NCBI RefSeq assembly: GCF_004331255.1
Contig: NZ_SJOF01000005.1
Coordinates: 1-64,000 of the forward strand
DNA: 64,000 nucleotides
Source: Acinetobacter sp. ANC 4173
GTDB taxonomy: Bacteria; Pseudomonadota; Gammaproteobacteria; Pseudomonadales; Moraxellaceae
Reading direction: 5' to 3'
Shown: piece by piece, positions 34,855 to 44,189 of the stretch
Position numbering within the stretch: the stretch's first letter is position 1
Layout of the letters: every line of letters starts with the position of its first letter
Translations under genes and position numbers: made by a program
Notes under the pieces: model-generated
The model's database searches: none
What the model was told of the DNA's origin: nothing
What the model saw: the letters and a program-made list of their open reading frames with translations, nothing else

Positions 34855-35795
34855 ATAATCTAATCTCTGTAAAAGTTGCGAAAATTCAACAACTCACTCC
34901 TGTCATTCGTGAATTTAGTTTTGAAGCGGTAGATCAGTCCTTATTCCCTTTTTCTTCGGGTAGCCATATTGTTGTGCAATTGCCACTACAAGATCGTATC
35001 TTGCGCAATGCCTATTCTTTGTTGAGTGATCCATATAACACGCAACGTTACCAGATCGCGGTGCGCTTACAGGAACAGTCACGTGGTGGTTCGCGCTATT
35101 TACATGAACAGGTACAGGAGGGGGATCTTCTTAAAATTTCCGCACCTTTAAATCTCTTTTCATTACATTCGCAAGCGAAACATCATATTTTTATTGCAGG
35201 TGGGATTGGTATTACGCCATTCATGTCACATATCCATCAAATCATGCACGGCAAAGGCAGTTTCGAGCTGCATTATGCTTGCCGCGATCAGGTGAGTAAT
35301 GCGTATGAATCTATGCTGCAACAATTATTTCCTTCACAACTGCATGTGTATTCGGACCGGACAGCGACACGATTAAATGTGTATGACTTATTAAAAGCAC
35401 AAGATCTGCACACCCATATTTATGTGTGTGGACCCGATCGTCTAATTCAAGATGTACTGGATATAGCACAACAATTAGGCTGGTCAAAACATCGGGTGCA
35501 TTGGGAAGCATTTAGTTCACCAGTAGCAGGCACTGCTTTCGAAGCATATCTCAGCAAGAGCCAAAAAAGTATTGAAGTCCCAAGTGATTACAGCTTGCTT
35601 GAAGCCCTTGAAAAAAATGCAATTGAGGTGCCCAGCCTGTGTCGAGGTGGGGTATGCGGTCAGTGTGCGGTGAAGTATCAGCACGGTGAGGTTGATCATC
35701 ATGATCATTTCCTTTCAGCACAAGAACGTCAACATCTATTAATGCCTTGCGTTTCCCGCGCGAAACAAGGCTGTCGTATCGAACTTGATTTGTAA
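34851..35795 (+). CDS. dmmB: Dimethylamine monooxygenase reductase subunit
   Basis: The start at 34851 overlaps the dmmA stop (ATGA); the protein has 314 residues. An FAD-binding domain comes first (about 5-100; LRNAYSLLSDPYNTQRYQI, the RxYS flavin motif), then an NAD-binding domain (about 105-220; IFIAGGIGITPFMSHIHQI; HIYVCGPDRLIQDVL) and a C-terminal plant-type 2Fe-2S domain with CRGGVCGQCAVKY and a late MPCVSRAK cysteine. This is the layout of phthalate/vanillate-dioxygenase-type reductases. It would pass electrons from NAD(P)H to the heme subunit. Confidence 0.9.
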   Translation: MNNLISVKVAKIQQLTPVIREFSFEAVDQSLFPFSSGSHIVVQLPLQDRILRNAYSLLSDPYNTQRYQIAVRLQEQSRGGSRYLHEQVQEGDLLKISAPLNLFSLHSQAKHHIFIAGGIGITPFMSHIHQIMHGKGSFELHYACRDQVSNAYESMLQQLFPSQLHVYSDRTATRLNVYDLLKAQDLHTHIYVCGPDRLIQDVLDIAQQLGWSKHRVHWEAFSSPVAGTAFEAYLSKSQKSIEVPSDYSLLEALEKNAIEVPSLCRGGVCGQCAVKYQHGEVDHHDHFLSAQERQHLLMPCVSRAKQGCRIELDL

Positions 35796-35809
35796 TTCAG
35801 GAGAACAGA

Positions 35810-36820
35810 ATGACGATCCAATTTAATCCTGATGAACGGATGCATGGTGACTTCAGTTACCACAATAGCGCCAAAGCGATTGCACGCTTTCCGTTTCCAT
35901 TTCCTGAAGATCAATATATGTATTCAGTCAATATTGAACCGGTAATTTCTAAGTCCAGCACCGTGTTCGAGCATTGGTTTGATATTGATGAGCATTATTT
36001 AACGGAAGTGCAAGAGCGTACCTTCACACTGACAAATGATCCGAAACGTTGCATCATCTTGCCACACATGCTGCAAGCCTCATGGGACTTTTTGGAAATG
36101 GCGATGGAACATTTATCGCAGGATTATCCAGAAATATTCCAACTGGAGCGTAATGGTCAAACATGGCGCTGGGTCAACAAAGCACTACAGATTGATACGA
36201 CCTTTGAATTTGGCGATATTTCGACTTTACCGATGCATCCCTTTGAATATATCTCGCGCCAAATACAAGGCGACATTGCCTTGCTAGATCAACGTGAAGG
36301 GGACTTGTTCATGGATACGGGCATGATCACAGGTCCTGCGGATTGGTCGCTGAATTTTGATGCAGGCATGAGTTTTAAGCAATGGCATGCCCCTGTGCCC
36401 AAAGTGGCACATGATTTGGGCGTCTTTGAACGAGCCCTTAAATTTCTACTCAATATTCAAGTCGGGCAACCGTACCGCCGTCTGAATTGGACCATGACCA
36501 TTAACCCGCGTATGGATACTTCGTCAGAGACTTATCATTTGTGGGGCCATGAACGCAGTTTAGTGACATCAGAAAACGCAGGGGAATTGGTGCATTTACG
36601 GGTTGAATTACAAATGATGCCGCGTTTACCGCGTAGCAATGCCTTGTTATTTAGTATTCGTACTTATCTCATTAGCCTCAATGATTTGGCACAAAATCCA
36701 GCATGGGCGAAACGCCTACATCGTGTGATCCGAGATTTACCTGAATCAATTGCAGAATACAAAGGCATTAGTCGCTACCGCGAACCTTTGGTGCAATGGC
36801 TGAGTCAATTTGATCAATAA
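35810..36820 (+). CDS. dmmC: Heme-dependent oxidative N-demethylase (dimethylamine monooxygenase catalytic subunit)
   Basis: The 336-residue protein belongs to the DUF3445/HODM family: NEEP-free N-terminus, then EVQERTFTLTNDPKRCIILP (about residues 67-86), DIALLDQREGDLFMDTGMIT, GPADWSLNFDAGMSFKQWHA and NWTMTINPRMDTSSETYHLW. The family binds heme and oxidatively removes a methyl group from dimethylamine, giving methylamine and formaldehyde. It lies 14 bp after the reductase gene with CAGGAGAA as ribosome site and is followed by a GcvT-like gene. I cannot name the heme ligand with certainty. Confidence 0.86.
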   Translation: MTIQFNPDERMHGDFSYHNSAKAIARFPFPFPEDQYMYSVNIEPVISKSSTVFEHWFDIDEHYLTEVQERTFTLTNDPKRCIILPHMLQASWDFLEMAMEHLSQDYPEIFQLERNGQTWRWVNKALQIDTTFEFGDISTLPMHPFEYISRQIQGDIALLDQREGDLFMDTGMITGPADWSLNFDAGMSFKQWHAPVPKVAHDLGVFERALKFLLNIQVGQPYRRLNWTMTINPRMDTSSETYHLWGHERSLVTSENAGELVHLRVELQMMPRLPRSNALLFSIRTYLISLNDLAQNPAWAKRLHRVIRDLPESIAEYKGISRYREPLVQWLSQFDQ

Positions 36821-36864
36821 CAATTTTATTCATTCATTATTTTAGATTAATAAGGGAACATTAT

Positions 36865-37995
36865 ATGGGAAATTCATGGCGTATTTCGGCGTTGGCAGAA
36901 CGTCACCGTCAATTGGGTGCGAAACTTGAAGATTGGAATGGTATGGGCACTGCGTGGACTTATCACAGCGATACGGCAGATCACTATACTGCTATACGGA
37001 CCAAAGCAGGCTTAATGGATGTATCTGGTTTAAAAAAGGTGCATTACGTAGGACCACATGCGGAAAGTTTATTGGAATATGCAACCTCGCGCGATATTTC
37101 AAAACTGTATCCTGGAAAATCGGCTTATGCCACCATGTTGAATGAGGAAGGTAAGTTTGTAGATGATTGTGTGATTTATCGTACAGGACCCAATTCATTT
37201 ATGGTCGTGCATGGTACGGGTATCGGCTTAGAAATGCTGATTCGTTCAGCCACAGGGCGCCAAGTTGCGGTTTTGTTTGATGATGATTTACATGATCTTT
37301 CCTTACAAGGTCCTGTGGCTGTCGACTTCTTGGCTGAGCATGTACCAGGTATTCGCGACTTGCCTTATTTCCATCATATCCAAACCCGATTATTTGGTTG
37401 TCCAGTCATGATTTCACGTACAGGCTATACGGGAGAACGTGGCTATGAGATTTTCTGTAAAGCCATGGATGCACCGTTAATTTGGGATACGATTTTAGAA
37501 AAAGGTGCTGACTACGGTATCGTGGCAAGCTCATTCGTGACTTTAGATTGGTTACGTACAGAAAGTTATCTACTGTTTTTCCCCTATGACAACTCTGAAT
37601 ATTTCCCATTCGAAAATGATAAATCAGGCGATACCTTGTGGGAATTAGGTTTAGATTTCACGGTATCACCAACCAAAGGTGAATTCCGAGGCTGTTATGA
37701 ACACCGCCGATTAAAAGGAAAAGAACGTTTCAAAATCTTTGGAATTAAACTTGACGGTGAGCAAGCGGCACAAATGGGCGATACCGTCTGGGATGGAGAT
37801 CAAAAAATTGGGGTGATTACCTGTGGTATGTATTCTCCACTGACCAATACTTCCGTTGCTTTAGCGCGGGTGGATGTACCTTATGCCGTAGAAGATCGTC
37901 CTGTTCAGATTAAGGGTAGCTTAGAAGTGGATGCAATCACACATACTTTGCCTTTTGATGATCCACAAAAATTAAAACGTACTGCAAAAGGTTAA
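36865..37995 (+). CDS. dmmD: Stand-alone GcvT-like aminomethyltransferase, candidate DmmD
   Basis: The 376-residue protein is a single GcvT-type THF-binding protein: AGLMDVSGLKKVHYVGPHAE (about residues 51-70), DDCVIYRTGPNSFMVVHGTG, SRTGYTGERGYEIFCKAMDA and the C-terminal barrel with IGVITCGMYSPLTNTSVALA. Relatives include DmdA, LigM and the GcvT halves of Tdm and MgdC. It is last in the dmmABC operon. Ruegeria is reported to need an extra gene dmmD for growth on methylamines, and I believe it is of this type. The likely job is to trap formaldehyde from the demethylase as methylene-THF for FolD and PurU. The exact reaction is an inference. Confidence 0.72.
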   Translation: MGNSWRISALAERHRQLGAKLEDWNGMGTAWTYHSDTADHYTAIRTKAGLMDVSGLKKVHYVGPHAESLLEYATSRDISKLYPGKSAYATMLNEEGKFVDDCVIYRTGPNSFMVVHGTGIGLEMLIRSATGRQVAVLFDDDLHDLSLQGPVAVDFLAEHVPGIRDLPYFHHIQTRLFGCPVMISRTGYTGERGYEIFCKAMDAPLIWDTILEKGADYGIVASSFVTLDWLRTESYLLFFPYDNSEYFPFENDKSGDTLWELGLDFTVSPTKGEFRGCYEHRRLKGKERFKIFGIKLDGEQAAQMGDTVWDGDQKIGVITCGMYSPLTNTSVALARVDVPYAVEDRPVQIKGSLEVDAITHTLPFDDPQKLKRTAKG

Positions 37996-38060
37996 TCGCA
38001 TACAACTTTTCCTTATTGGTTTTATTTGGATTCATCTCTGGATGATGAAAAATTGAAACA

Positions 38061-38101
38061 GCCGTTAAATTGAATTCTGCTCAATTCAACGGCTTTTTTT
38101 T
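38061..38101 (+). terminator. Rho-independent terminator after the dmm operon
   Basis: The arms GCCGTTAAATTGA and TCAATTCAACGGC (one mismatch) are followed by eight T, 66 bp after the dmmD stop. It separates the amine operon from the convergent efflux genes. Confidence 0.88.
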
Positions 38102-38128
38102 GATTCAATTCGCCAAATTGGGGCTGCA

Positions 38129-39214
38129 TTATTTCTGGGTATTAATCGACACGACGACCGATAAGCCTGGGCGCAATAAATTGGCATTCGGCTGGTGCTG
38201 AACCAATTGAATGCGTAGCGGAAGACGTTGCACAATTTTGGTAAAGTTGCCAGTTGCATTACTCGAGGAGATTGGCGAAAAGAAAGCGCCAGTAGACGGT
38301 GAGAAACTATCGACTGTGCCATTTAAATCGACGTTATAAGCATCGACATGAATTTTCACTGGCTGGCCTGATTGGACATTTTTCAGTTCGACTTCACGGA
38401 AGTTGGCTTCAATGTAAATTTTATCCAAAGGCACAATGACCATTAATGGATTACCTGTACTTACATAATTCCCAATATGTACAGATTTTTGCCCAATACT
38501 GCCATCAATTGGGGCATAAATTTCAGTGTAACTCAGATTCAGTTTGGCTTTATCCAATGCAACTCGTGCTTGCTTTAAGGTCGCTTGACTGGCGAGTACC
38601 TGAATTTTGTACTGTTTGAGCTGATATTCAGCATCAATCACTTTTTCCTGATTATTGTCTAAATCTGCATGTTGTTCCGCCAAGGTGGTTTTAGATTGTT
38701 GGGTGACTAAACGCGATTCTGCACCCAGTTTCTGTAATTCTTGATAGCGTGCCGTATTATCTTGGGTTTGTTGAATACTTGCCTGCATTTTTCTGACCTG
38801 CGCTTGCGCTTCACGAATCTGCGTGGGTTGTCGCTCCACCAGCATTTCAGCAGCTTTTAGCTCGGCTTGTGCCTTGGCAAGATTCGACTCTGCTTCTGCC
38901 AAAGCAGCTTCATAATCGCGAGCATCAATCCGCGCTAACAGTTGACCCGCTTTTACTGCTTGATGATCTTCAACATAAAGCGCCGTGACTTCTCCTGAAA
39001 TTTTGGGTGAGATGGTGGCATATTCCACATCAACATGTGCATCATCGGTTTCAATGGTCGAAGAGGGAATGAAGATGATCCAAACCACCCAGCCGATTGA
39101 AGCCAGAATGGTCAGGGCGGCAATAGTCATAAACCAGTGAGTTTTAAGATTTTGGATTAAAGAGCGTTTGCTTGAAGAAGAAGCCGTGACCTCTGGGTTT
39201 TCGGGATGACTCAT
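38129..39214 (-). CDS. EmrA/HlyD-family membrane fusion protein
   Basis: The 361-residue protein has one N-terminal membrane segment (about residues 27-49), a biotinyl-lipoyl-like region (DDAHVDVEYATISPKISGEV, then VKAGQLLARID), a long coiled-coil hairpin (about 95-210) rich in Ala, Gln and Glu, and a beta-barrel with LSYTEIYAPIDGSIGQKSVH and PLMVIVPLDKIYIEANFRE. It would link the inner-membrane pump encoded upstream to an outer-membrane channel for drug or toxin export. The start overlaps the MFS gene by 4 bp. A third (TolC-like) gene is not in the window. Confidence 0.9.
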   Translation of the reverse strand: MSHPENPEVTASSSSKRSLIQNLKTHWFMTIAALTILASIGWVVWIIFIPSSTIETDDAHVDVEYATISPKISGEVTALYVEDHQAVKAGQLLARIDARDYEAALAEAESNLAKAQAELKAAEMLVERQPTQIREAQAQVRKMQASIQQTQDNTARYQELQKLGAESRLVTQQSKTTLAEQHADLDNNQEKVIDAEYQLKQYKIQVLASQATLKQARVALDKAKLNLSYTEIYAPIDGSIGQKSVHIGNYVSTGNPLMVIVPLDKIYIEANFREVELKNVQSGQPVKIHVDAYNVDLNGTVDSFSPSTGAFFSPISSSNATGNFTKIVQRLPLRIQLVQHQPNANLLRPGLSVVVSINTQK

Positions 39215-40788
39215 AAAGATTTTCCTGAGTTATGACTATTCATTAATTTAATGAGTGCAATACGAGGTGGATATGTTCTGACTGGCAGCAGCAACATGAT
39301 GATAAAAAGGATGACCGTTAGCCCTGCAAGAATCAGATATTGATCATGAATAATCAGTACGGATTGCTGGGTTTGAATTGCAGAATTTAATGCAGACAAT
39401 CCGCCCGACACACGTTCGGCACCATTGACAGTCAAGACGGGTGGGTTGAGAGGATCTATAGCTGGACCTTGAATATTCTGAAAAACCTTATTAGCAGTAT
39501 TTTCAATCAGTCGTGTGGAATGATATTCACCACGCACTCGGCTGATCCAGTCCAGTAGGCACACGCCTAGCACACCACTAATGGCACGTGGGGTATTGAT
39601 CATTGGCGATGCATACGGAGCCATGCTCGGGTGGACACTATTGGTCCCGATCATAAGTAGCGACAGCACTACGCCAGTTTGACCCAAACAGGAAATGGCA
39701 TGCCAAAAATAGAATTGTTCGCGGTTCCAAGTGGTATCTAGTTGACTCGCGCCCAAGCAGCCAATCATGACCAAAATCAAACCGATGCCGTGTACAAAGC
39801 GGCTATCTAGCCATACTTGATTAAGCAGTTTGACCACTATTGGGATATAGATCAGTTGCAATGCCGCAATTTGCAGTCCTATCCACATACTTTGTGTAGG
39901 TTTGTAGCCTTGCACAGCCGTTAAATAATTGACTGGTAATGTACTGGTCGACATACCGATGATGACAAAGCAAAACAAGGCAATCACTGCATAAGCAAAA
40001 TTGCGGATTTCCAACATTTGCGGCTTGATCAAAGGGCTTGGATGACACCATTCATGCAGAATAAACAGCGGTAACGTAATCGCTGAAATTAAAGCCAATA
40101 CACAGATGAATTTAGAGTGAAACCAATCCAAATGATTGGCATGTAACAACAATGTGCTGAGTGCAGCTAATGCAACCGTTGCCAGAAGCGCACCAATCCA
40201 ATCATAGCTTTTGATTTTGGCAAAATTGTAAGGGTCTTGTGGAATTCCCAAATAGACCAAAGCAGCACTCAAAGCGCACAGCGGAATGGATTGAAAGAAA
40301 ATGATTTTCCAACCCAAAATATCTAAATATAAGGCTGAAAGTGCTGCACTTAAATTTGGGAAAAACGTCGCGGTCAAGGCATAGCAGGCCAATCCCCAAA
40401 GCCGAATGTCGGGACCTAAAAATCGCAATGCGCATGCCATCAGTAACGGAATAATCAAACCGTTAGATAACCCTTGCAAACCACGTAATAGATAAAGGAT
40501 TTCAATATTGGGGCTAAATGGAATCAGAACACTGGAAATACAACACAGCGCGATGGCAAATAAAATCATTCTGCGTATAGAAAAAATGCCAGCCCAGCTA
40601 CTCGACAGGATCATTCCAATAATCATGGTACTGGCGTAGATACTGGCAATCCAGTGCCCAGAATCAACACTCAAGCCCATTGCGCCGCGAATATCACTCA
40701 ATGTCATGCTGGTAATTCGATTATTTAACTCAACGGTCATGGCAGCAAAAATGACACCAGCCAAACCGATGAGTGGCTTTTTATTCAT
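39211..40788 (-). CDS. DHA2-family (EmrB-like) MFS efflux pump
   Basis: The 525-residue protein has about fourteen membrane helices, as in EmrB-type 14-TM pumps. The region VDSGHWIASIYASTMIIGMI (about residues 41-60) and PLLMACALRFLGP correspond to the first helices. Conservation with EmrB is modest and the periplasmic loop near the end (RVSGGLSALNSAIQTQQSVL) is typical. It works with the fusion protein downstream. It is divergent from a TetR-type gene with a perfect palindrome between them, so it is probably drug-inducible. A link to amine metabolism is possible only by position. Confidence 0.88.
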   Translation of the reverse strand: MNKKPLIGLAGVIFAAMTVELNNRITSMTLSDIRGAMGLSVDSGHWIASIYASTMIIGMILSSSWAGIFSIRRMILFAIALCCISSVLIPFSPNIEILYLLRGLQGLSNGLIIPLLMACALRFLGPDIRLWGLACYALTATFFPNLSAALSALYLDILGWKIIFFQSIPLCALSAALVYLGIPQDPYNFAKIKSYDWIGALLATVALAALSTLLLHANHLDWFHSKFICVLALISAITLPLFILHEWCHPSPLIKPQMLEIRNFAYAVIALFCFVIIGMSTSTLPVNYLTAVQGYKPTQSMWIGLQIAALQLIYIPIVVKLLNQVWLDSRFVHGIGLILVMIGCLGASQLDTTWNREQFYFWHAISCLGQTGVVLSLLMIGTNSVHPSMAPYASPMINTPRAISGVLGVCLLDWISRVRGEYHSTRLIENTANKVFQNIQGPAIDPLNPPVLTVNGAERVSGGLSALNSAIQTQQSVLIIHDQYLILAGLTVILFIIMLLLPVRTYPPRIALIKLMNSHNSGKSL

Positions 40789-40836
40789 TGAAGACCTTAA
40801 ATGTAAAAATCAGGATGGGGAGGTAGTAGCACAACT

Positions 40837-40850
40837 GTACCGATCGGTAC
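40837..40850. promoter_or_regulatory. TetR-type operator palindrome
   Basis: GTACCGATCGGTAC is a perfect 14-bp palindrome midway between the emrB-like gene and the tetR-type gene. TetR-family dimers often bind sites with ACCGATCGGT centres, so control of the divergent pump and autoregulation are likely. Confidence 0.75.
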
Positions 40851-40934
40851 TCTATACTTTAATCAAATTGAAGTCAATTTTCAGATTTGCTTTTAATTGG
40901 GTTACACTGGGCGCAATTGCAAGAAGCATTGTAG

Positions 40935-41561
40935 ATGGGCATGACACTTACAAAATCGAATGAAAAAGATCAGAAAATTTTAGATGCAGCAACAAAGTTC
41001 TTTCTTATTCATGGGTTTAGTGGAACCACCACAGATATGATTCAAAAAGAGGCGGGCGTGTCTAAAGCCACCATGTATGCCTGCTATAAAAATAAAGAAA
41101 TCATGTTTGCTGCCGTAATTGAACAGCAGTGTTCCAATATTCAAGATAAAATTATCTCTATTGAAACTAAAGCCTCAAATTTACGTCTTGCTTTAACCGA
41201 AATTGGTAAGGTGTATCTGGGATACTTACTTTCGCCTCAAGGACTCGCAGTTTTTAGAGTCTGTATTGCCGAAGCGATAAGATTTCCAGAATTGTCTGAA
41301 AAATTCTTTCAAGTGGGACCGCAACGTATGGCAAATATTATTGCCAGCTACTTAGATAAAGCGATACAAAAAGGTGAAATTACGTTAACACCCAATAAAA
41401 GTGAAATGATGGCCAATATATTTTTGGGATTATTACGTAGTGAAGCACATTTAAAATGCCTAACCCATCCAAATTACACGATTTCTGAAGCCGAAATTGC
41501 TGTATGGGTAAACTATGTGATTGAGCTATTTTTAAGGAATATCAACTACCAAGAAGTTTGA
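40935..41561 (+). CDS. TetR-family repressor of the adjacent efflux pump
   Basis: The 208-residue protein has an N-terminal TetR DNA-binding domain (about residues 8-55): DQKILDAATKFFLIHGFSGT, then TTDMIQKEAGVSKATMYACY, then KNKEIMFAAVI. The rest is helical with an AefR/TetR_C-type region (YLLSPQGLAVFRVCIAEAIR). It is divergent from the emrAB-like genes with the palindrome at 40837-40850 in between. No clear ribosome site is seen at the first ATG; a second ATG two codons later is equally possible. Confidence 0.88.
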   Translation: MGMTLTKSNEKDQKILDAATKFFLIHGFSGTTTDMIQKEAGVSKATMYACYKNKEIMFAAVIEQQCSNIQDKIISIETKASNLRLALTEIGKVYLGYLLSPQGLAVFRVCIAEAIRFPELSEKFFQVGPQRMANIIASYLDKAIQKGEITLTPNKSEMMANIFLGLLRSEAHLKCLTHPNYTISEAEIAVWVNYVIELFLRNINYQEV

Positions 41562-41669
41562 AACAGCCTCTATCCAAGATCCTTAGAATGGCTTAGTTTC
41601 AAATCAATCAACTCAGTTAAAGACTTTGATTGATACTTATATTCTAATGAGCTAAGTAAAATTAAAAAA

Positions 41670-41694
41670 AGAGAGCTTATAGCTCTCTTTTTTT
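41670..41694. terminator. Bidirectional terminator between tetR and amtB
   Basis: AGAGAGCT-TAT-AGCTCTCT is flanked by seven A before and a long T-run after, so it can end the converging tetR-type and amtB transcripts. Confidence 0.88.
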
Positions 41695-41708
41695 ATAAGA
41701 TCCCGTAT

Positions 41709-43022
41709 TTAATTATAAGCGCGTTCATTGTGGTTGCTAATATCCAACCCAATTTGCTCTTGTTCATTTGAAGTACGCAGTCCAATGGTCTTATCAATAA
41801 TTTTAAAAATCAACCAAGTGAAAAAGCCACAATAAACAACAGTGAGCAGAATCCCAGCGATTTGTGCAATTAACTGTTGTACGACATTTACATTTTCAAC
41901 ATAACCGCCGAGTGCAGGCAGACAGAAAATCCCCGTTAGAATGGCACCGACCATACCACCGATTCCATGTAAGGCAAAAACATCCAATGCATCATCAAAA
42001 CCGAATTTACGTTTTAAACCTGTTACAGCGAAGAAACAGCAAATACTGGTGATGAACCCAATCGCGATTGCGCCAAAAGCCCCAACATAAGCAGCAGCAG
42101 GTGTAATTCCGACTAACCCAGCAATGACACCTGAAGCCAAGCCAAGTGAAGTAACATGTTTGGAGATAATTTTTTCAATCATCATCCATCCTACAATGCC
42201 ACCACAGGTTGCAATCATGGTGGTCATTAAAACCAAACCAGCGGTGGTATTGGCTGAAAGGGCAGAGCCTACATTAAAGCCAAACCATCCTGCCCATAAC
42301 AGTGCAGCACCAATCATGGTATAAACCAAGTTATGTGGAGGCATTGGCGTTGTTGGCCAGCCATGACGTTTACCTAGGATCAATGCACCTACCAGAGCTG
42401 CAACACCTGAATTAATATGCACGGCAGTACCCCCAGCAAAATCAAGTACGCCCCAATTGTGCATAATCGCTCCTGGACCACCCCAGACCATATGTGCCAA
42501 AGGACCGTAAACTAAAATGAGCCACAGTGCACCGAACAGCACAACTGCACCAAACTTCATTCGTTCAGCAAACCCACCCACAGCAATACATGGGGTAATC
42601 ATGGCAAAGGTTAAGCCAAAGACGCAGAGTACAAACTCAGGTACACCTGCAATTAAGGTTTGGTCTGTAATTCCCAATAGAAAGGCTTTATCAAAGCCGC
42701 CGACGAAACTGTTGAGGTTTAACACACCTTCGGACATATTGGTGGTATCAGCAACAAAGCTGTAGACGAAGCTCACCCATAAAATCCCAGCGACACCTGC
42801 AATGGCGAAGAATTGCGAAAAAATGGACAGTACGTTTTTAGCGCGGACCATCCCACCATAAAATAACGCTAGACCTGGAATAAACATAATCAACACCAGA
42901 ATCGCGGACACCATAATCCATACAGTTGATGCGGCATCAAATGGGGTGTCTTCCGCAAATGCGATTGTAGATATGGGCAACAGCAATAAAGGTAATATTT
43001 TTTTAAACACATCAAAGGTCAT
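41709..43022 (-). CDS. amtB: AmtB-family ammonium transporter (copy 2)
   Basis: The 437-residue protein begins with a signal-type sequence (about residues 1-23, ending ISTIAFA) and has about eleven membrane helices with the Amt motifs FYGGMVRAKNVLS, FAMITPCIAVGGFAERMKFG, HMVWGGPGAIMHNWGVLDFA and FALHGIGGMVGAILTGIF. It is closely related to the copy at 25918-27234: both end in the same tail, LDISNHNERAYN or LDISDHNERAYN. It lies beside the XRE-cupin regulator and gmaS, so it may serve ammonium recapture or methylammonium uptake for this pathway. No adjacent glnK is present. Confidence 0.93.
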   Translation of the reverse strand: MTFDVFKKILPLLLLPISTIAFAEDTPFDAASTVWIMVSAILVLIMFIPGLALFYGGMVRAKNVLSIFSQFFAIAGVAGILWVSFVYSFVADTTNMSEGVLNLNSFVGGFDKAFLLGITDQTLIAGVPEFVLCVFGLTFAMITPCIAVGGFAERMKFGAVVLFGALWLILVYGPLAHMVWGGPGAIMHNWGVLDFAGGTAVHINSGVAALVGALILGKRHGWPTTPMPPHNLVYTMIGAALLWAGWFGFNVGSALSANTTAGLVLMTTMIATCGGIVGWMMIEKIISKHVTSLGLASGVIAGLVGITPAAAYVGAFGAIAIGFITSICCFFAVTGLKRKFGFDDALDVFALHGIGGMVGAILTGIFCLPALGGYVENVNVVQQLIAQIAGILLTVVYCGFFTWLIFKIIDKTIGLRTSNEQEQIGLDISNHNERAYN

Positions 43023-43304
43023 GGTGAACGCCCCAATAGATGAATAATATGAAGTTGTGATGGATTACAGTGAATCGTGATGATTTTGTATTCCTAAAGA
43101 GAATATTAATTTCATTTTGGTTAAAGCAAATGTTGTACCATGACGATTCTTAATCATGAATATTGAAAGAACATAGATGTATTTCTAAAATAAGAATTTG
43201 ATTTATATGTAAATTATTTTATTTTTTCTGTAGGCTGACGTAATGCAGATACTTGAGGTCAACCTACAGATAGAAGAATGCTGATGGTTATAGCATTGAG
43301 TGGC

Positions 43305-43901
43305 TTATTCTTCACTCGTGCCATAATTCATGACCGAAAGTAAGCGAATTGGTACTTTAATTAGCTTCTCTGGTCCATGTGGAATTTCTCCCTCAAAAGT
43401 AAGGCAATCACCAGGCAGCATATGAAACACCTCATCCCCATGTCGATACACCATTTCGCCTTCAACTAAATACAGCATTTCAGTACCAGGGTGTGCAAAG
43501 GTGGGGAACTCCTCGCTGGCATCATCCATATTCACTAAATACGCTTCAAAGTTTTTGCGGGGACCACGTGAGTGAGTGAGCAAACTGTAGGTATGTCCTT
43601 TTTCAGTACCACGACGCACAACTTCCATCCCTTCGCCTGATCGAACTAACATGGCGTTACTTTCTTGTTGGTCATATTGGCTAAATAAGGTCGATACCGA
43701 AATACCAAGTACTTCACAAAGACGGATTAAGGTATCCAGACTGGTCGAGACTTGTGCATTTTCAATTTTGCTCAGCATGCCCTGACTGATGCCAGCCATT
43801 TGTGCCACTTCTGAAAGTTTTAATCCCTGTTCTTGACGATGACGTTTAATTTGAATGCCAATATATTGTTCTAGCTTCAAGCTATTCTTGGTTTGTCTCA
43901 T
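43305..43901 (-). CDS. XRE-cupin transcriptional regulator of methylamine genes
   Basis: The 198-residue protein has an N-terminal helix-turn-helix (about residues 12-66; IKRHRQEQGLKLSEVAQMAG, then ISQGMLSKIENAQVSTSLDT) and a C-terminal cupin (about 110-185; FAHPGTEMLYLVEGEMVYRH and MLPGDCLTFEGEIPHGPE), the PuuR-like layout. Such proteins often sense amines or amino acids through the cupin. The gene is divergent from gmaS across a 288-bp gap that contains TTTCTTATTAGGAAA, and a matching site precedes purU. It is the best candidate to control both halves of the N-methylglutamate pathway. Confidence 0.85.
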   Translation of the reverse strand: MRQTKNSLKLEQYIGIQIKRHRQEQGLKLSEVAQMAGISQGMLSKIENAQVSTSLDTLIRLCEVLGISVSTLFSQYDQQESNAMLVRSGEGMEVVRRGTEKGHTYSLLTHSRGPRKNFEAYLVNMDDASEEFPTFAHPGTEMLYLVEGEMVYRHGDEVFHMLPGDCLTFEGEIPHGPEKLIKVPIRLLSVMNYGTSEE

Positions 43902-44082
43902 TCTGGTTCAACTCTGCACTAATATGGTCACTTTTGATTCACGATTTTACCTAATACCCAAACACATATCTAAAAAAATTAGAAAATAACGATAGGAAAC
44001 TAATATTCCTGATGAGAATAAAAGCAAATTGACCTCCAAATAAAAAAATTAACGGCTAAATAAAAGTTGGCAAGAGAATTGC

Positions 44083-44097
44083 TTTCTTATTAGGAAA
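44083..44097. promoter_or_regulatory. Candidate operator upstream of gmaS
   Basis: TTTCTTATTAGGAAA matches the site at 7744-7758 at 14 of 15 positions and is nearly palindromic. Additional halves, AGGAAA-N6-TTCCT-like (43994-44010) and TTTCTTA (44102-44108), flank it. It is about 93 bp before the preferred gmaS start and 182 bp from the divergent XRE-cupin gene. Confidence 0.5.
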
Positions 44098-44189
44098 GAA
44101 AGTTTCTTATATTGAAAATTGCATAGTGTAATACCACCTGCATTTTTCGAGCCAAATACCATTATTGTCATGTTAGGAGTATGTCAATC

